Positions 14,130-15,430 of a stretch of DNA of 15,430 bases are shown here, one piece after another (position 1 is the stretch's first letter; each line of letters opens with the position of its first letter). This DNA is from an uncultured bacterium. Lineage in GTDB: Bacteria > Verrucomicrobiota > Kiritimatiellia > RFP12 > UBA1067. Where the stretch lies: assembly GCA_902773475.1 (NCBI GenBank), contig CACYEO010000155.1, positions 1 through 15,430 of the forward strand. Direction: 5' to 3'. The position numbers were made by a program, and so were the translations under genes. The notes beneath the pieces were generated by a model, which saw only the letters and a list, made by a program, of their open reading frames with translations, was not told the DNA's origin and made no database searches.

Positions 14130-15106
14130 CGAATCTTGAGCTTCTTGCCTATTCCGGTCGGCATCCTGTCCCCCTGATTGATTCATACTACAACAAGGAC
14201 AAGATCGTAATAACGCTGGCAAAAGAACAGTCTAACGAGTTGATGCGGGCTAATGCCCGTCTGATAGAGTTGATTACCGTATTCAACTATTTGAACGGAG
14301 AAGGCCTTCAGGAGAATTCTGCCGAAATCCAGAAGGTTGTAGAAAATGTTGTAAAGATTCTTGACGATGTCAATGGCATTAACTATTCCGCGTTCTCTCA
14401 GTTTTTCATGGTGTATAATACAACGTACAGTTCCTACAGGGAGTTTGATGGCGCAAAGAAACGCCGGTTTGTCTATGCTATGCTGCTCCGATACTGTGAA
14501 GAGCGTCATGGGATGTATTTAAGCCACGGCTACAGCGATGCGATATTGCAGGTTATGTGTGATAATTACTCTCACAAGCGCAATTCCAAGACGACAATCG
14601 ACAAAATCACCGATACGTTAGAATCTCTTGGATTCAGACATCTTCCAGAAACGGCATCATTTGAATCTGCCGACAATTTTTATCTCTTGCCGGACAAGGG
14701 GGATGCCGGAATATATCATAACATGGTGACAAGCCTTTCACTGGAAACGAGGGCGCTGCAACAAGAACAGGACAAGTTGCCGGACTTTATCATCAAGATT
14801 GACGGGGCCTATTATATCGGCGAGGCGAAGATGATGAAGGGGAGCGGCGGAGGCCAAGATAAACAACTTGTCGAGATTATCAATTTCATTCGGTATCAGG
14901 AACGGCAGCCGAATGTGCATTATGTTGTTTATTTTGACGGCGAGTATGCGAATATGCTGCTTTCGTCAACTGACAGATCCCCGAAGATAGAGCGGCAATA
15001 TCAGGATATTGTCAAATGCTTGACGGAGAATCCAAAGAATTTCTTTGTGAACCCTGATGGATTTGTTGCAATGCTGAATGACTTATGCAATGGAGGTGGC
15101 GAATGA
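14126..15106 (+). CDS. Type II restriction endonuclease, PD-(D/E)XK type
   Basis: Predicted partner of the preceding methyltransferase. From ATG 14126 the protein has 326 residues. LPDFIIKIDG (Pro219, Asp220), then the strand YYIGEAK (Glu233, Lys235), form the metal-binding PD...ExK core; GGGQDKQLVEIINFIRY follows, a Gln-rich helix common after the core in this fold. The N-terminal 200 residues are helical and lack a motif I recognise; they should carry DNA recognition. The start overlaps the methyltransferase stop as ATGA, with TGGAGG at 14116-14121, so the nuclease is made only after and together with its protective enzyme. A longer reading from 13925 would overlap the methyltransferase by 200 nt and is less likely. 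Low GC, like the methyltransferase. No controller protein or Vsr gene is visible. The specific cleavage site is unknown. Confidence 0.82.
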   Translation: MTNLELLAYSGRHPVPLIDSYYNKDKIVITLAKEQSNELMRANARLIELITVFNYLNGEGLQENSAEIQKVVENVVKILDDVNGINYSAFSQFFMVYNTTYSSYREFDGAKKRRFVYAMLLRYCEERHGMYLSHGYSDAILQVMCDNYSHKRNSKTTIDKITDTLESLGFRHLPETASFESADNFYLLPDKGDAGIYHNMVTSLSLETRALQQEQDKLPDFIIKIDGAYYIGEAKMMKGSGGGQDKQLVEIINFIRYQERQPNVHYVVYFDGEYANMLLSSTDRSPKIERQYQDIVKCLTENPKNFFVNPDGFVAMLNDLCNGGGE

Positions 15107-15107
15107 A

Positions 15108-15430
15108 ATGGCCGACCATCAAGGCGACGGCGAGGCGACGGAGCTGTGGCTTCATTTCCAGAAGGTGGTCAATTGGGTGGAGACGATATTCCCGGACTAC
15201 CGCAAGGAGATGAAAGGACTCGACTGGGGACGGCTCTACAGGGAGTTCGGCGGGAAGAGCTGGAACCCGGCGGAACTGGGCAGGCAGGTCGCCGCGCTGA
15301 TGGCGGACAAGGAGGTGCAGAAGCATAGCGGCATATACGAATATCTGCTTTCGGGCGGAGTGCGCGTCGAGAAACTGCATTTGCGGCAGTTCGACGACGA
15401 TGACAAGCGCTCTGCCTACGAGAGGCAGAC
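15108..15430 (+). CDS. HNH-nuclease-type protein resembling the C-terminal half of DUF262-HNH proteins, cut by the right edge
   Basis: From ATG 15108 (1 nt after the nuclease stop, GGAGG at 15092-15096) the frame is open to the window end: 107 residues. The segment LWLHFQKVVNWVETIFPDYR, then GLDWGRLYREFGG, WNPAEL, VAALMADKEVQKHSGIYEYLL, and FDDDDKRSAYERQ at the edge, matches the linker region that in DUF262-HNH proteins lies between the N-terminal ParB-like DUF262 domain and the C-terminal HNH motif. Here it comes at the very N-terminus, so the DUF262 domain is absent. In-frame ATGs at 15078 and 15090 would add only 6-10 residues. GC rises back to about 65-70 %. It could be a remnant of a larger gene or a standalone HNH nuclease joined to the restriction operon. 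The HNH residues themselves lie beyond the window, so that part is inference. Confidence 0.6.
   Translation, partial: MADHQGDGEATELWLHFQKVVNWVETIFPDYRKEMKGLDWGRLYREFGGKSWNPAELGRQVAALMADKEVQKHSGIYEYLLSGGVRVEKLHLRQFDDDDKRSAYERQ

Overview
The window is a GC-rich (about 60-70 % by eye) bacterial chromosome segment with tightly packed, often overlapping genes and mixed start signals: some genes have clear Shine-Dalgarno sequences, and others have an extended -10 box placed so that the mRNA should begin at the start codon. Gene content (a DUF2723 membrane protein, a cytosolic-looking GH20 glycosidase, a heptad repeat array) and codon use would fit an uncultured member of the Verrucomicrobiota/Kiritimatiellota/Lentisphaerota group. 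That placement is an inference from style, not from a marker gene.

Layout. (1) 1-2066, minus strand: the N-terminal 688 residues of a DUF2723 multi-spanning membrane protein, running off the left edge. (2) 2067-2201: a divergent promoter region. (3) 2202-7010, plus strand: an operon of a mannose-1-phosphate guanylyltransferase, the tRNA pseudouridine synthase truA, a secreted TPR protein of unknown function and a tRNA-dihydrouridine synthase, with 0-2 nt gaps or overlaps. (4) 6996-7299: two opposed arrays of a degenerate 7-bp repeat flanking an 8-bp G-rich repeat, followed by a perfect 9-bp-stem hairpin. (5) 7349-7807: a HIT-family hydrolase with its own, probably leaderless, promoter. (6) 7891-12337: an operon of a secreted D-Ala-D-Ala carboxypeptidase, panC, an RluA-type pseudouridine synthase, a TsaC/Sua5 threonylcarbamoyl-AMP synthase and a GH20 glycosidase. 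(7) 12428-12943: a small zinc-ribbon/coiled-coil protein with its own promoter. (8) 12984-15430: an AT-richer type II restriction-modification pair (gamma-type N6-adenine methyltransferase, then a PD-(D/E)XK endonuclease, overlapping at ATGA), followed directly by a GC-rich gene resembling the C-terminal HNH-nuclease half of DUF262-HNH proteins, cut by the right edge.

Most of the window is housekeeping: nucleotide-sugar supply and glycan transfer, tRNA and rRNA modification, cell-wall trimming and CoA precursor synthesis. The accessory part is the right end. The composition change, a degenerate Tat-signal-like N-terminus on the methyltransferase and the apparently headless HNH gene together suggest a restriction cassette inserted into, or recombined with, older genes. 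The other unusual element is the inverted heptad array, which has supplied the stop codon of the dihydrouridine synthase.
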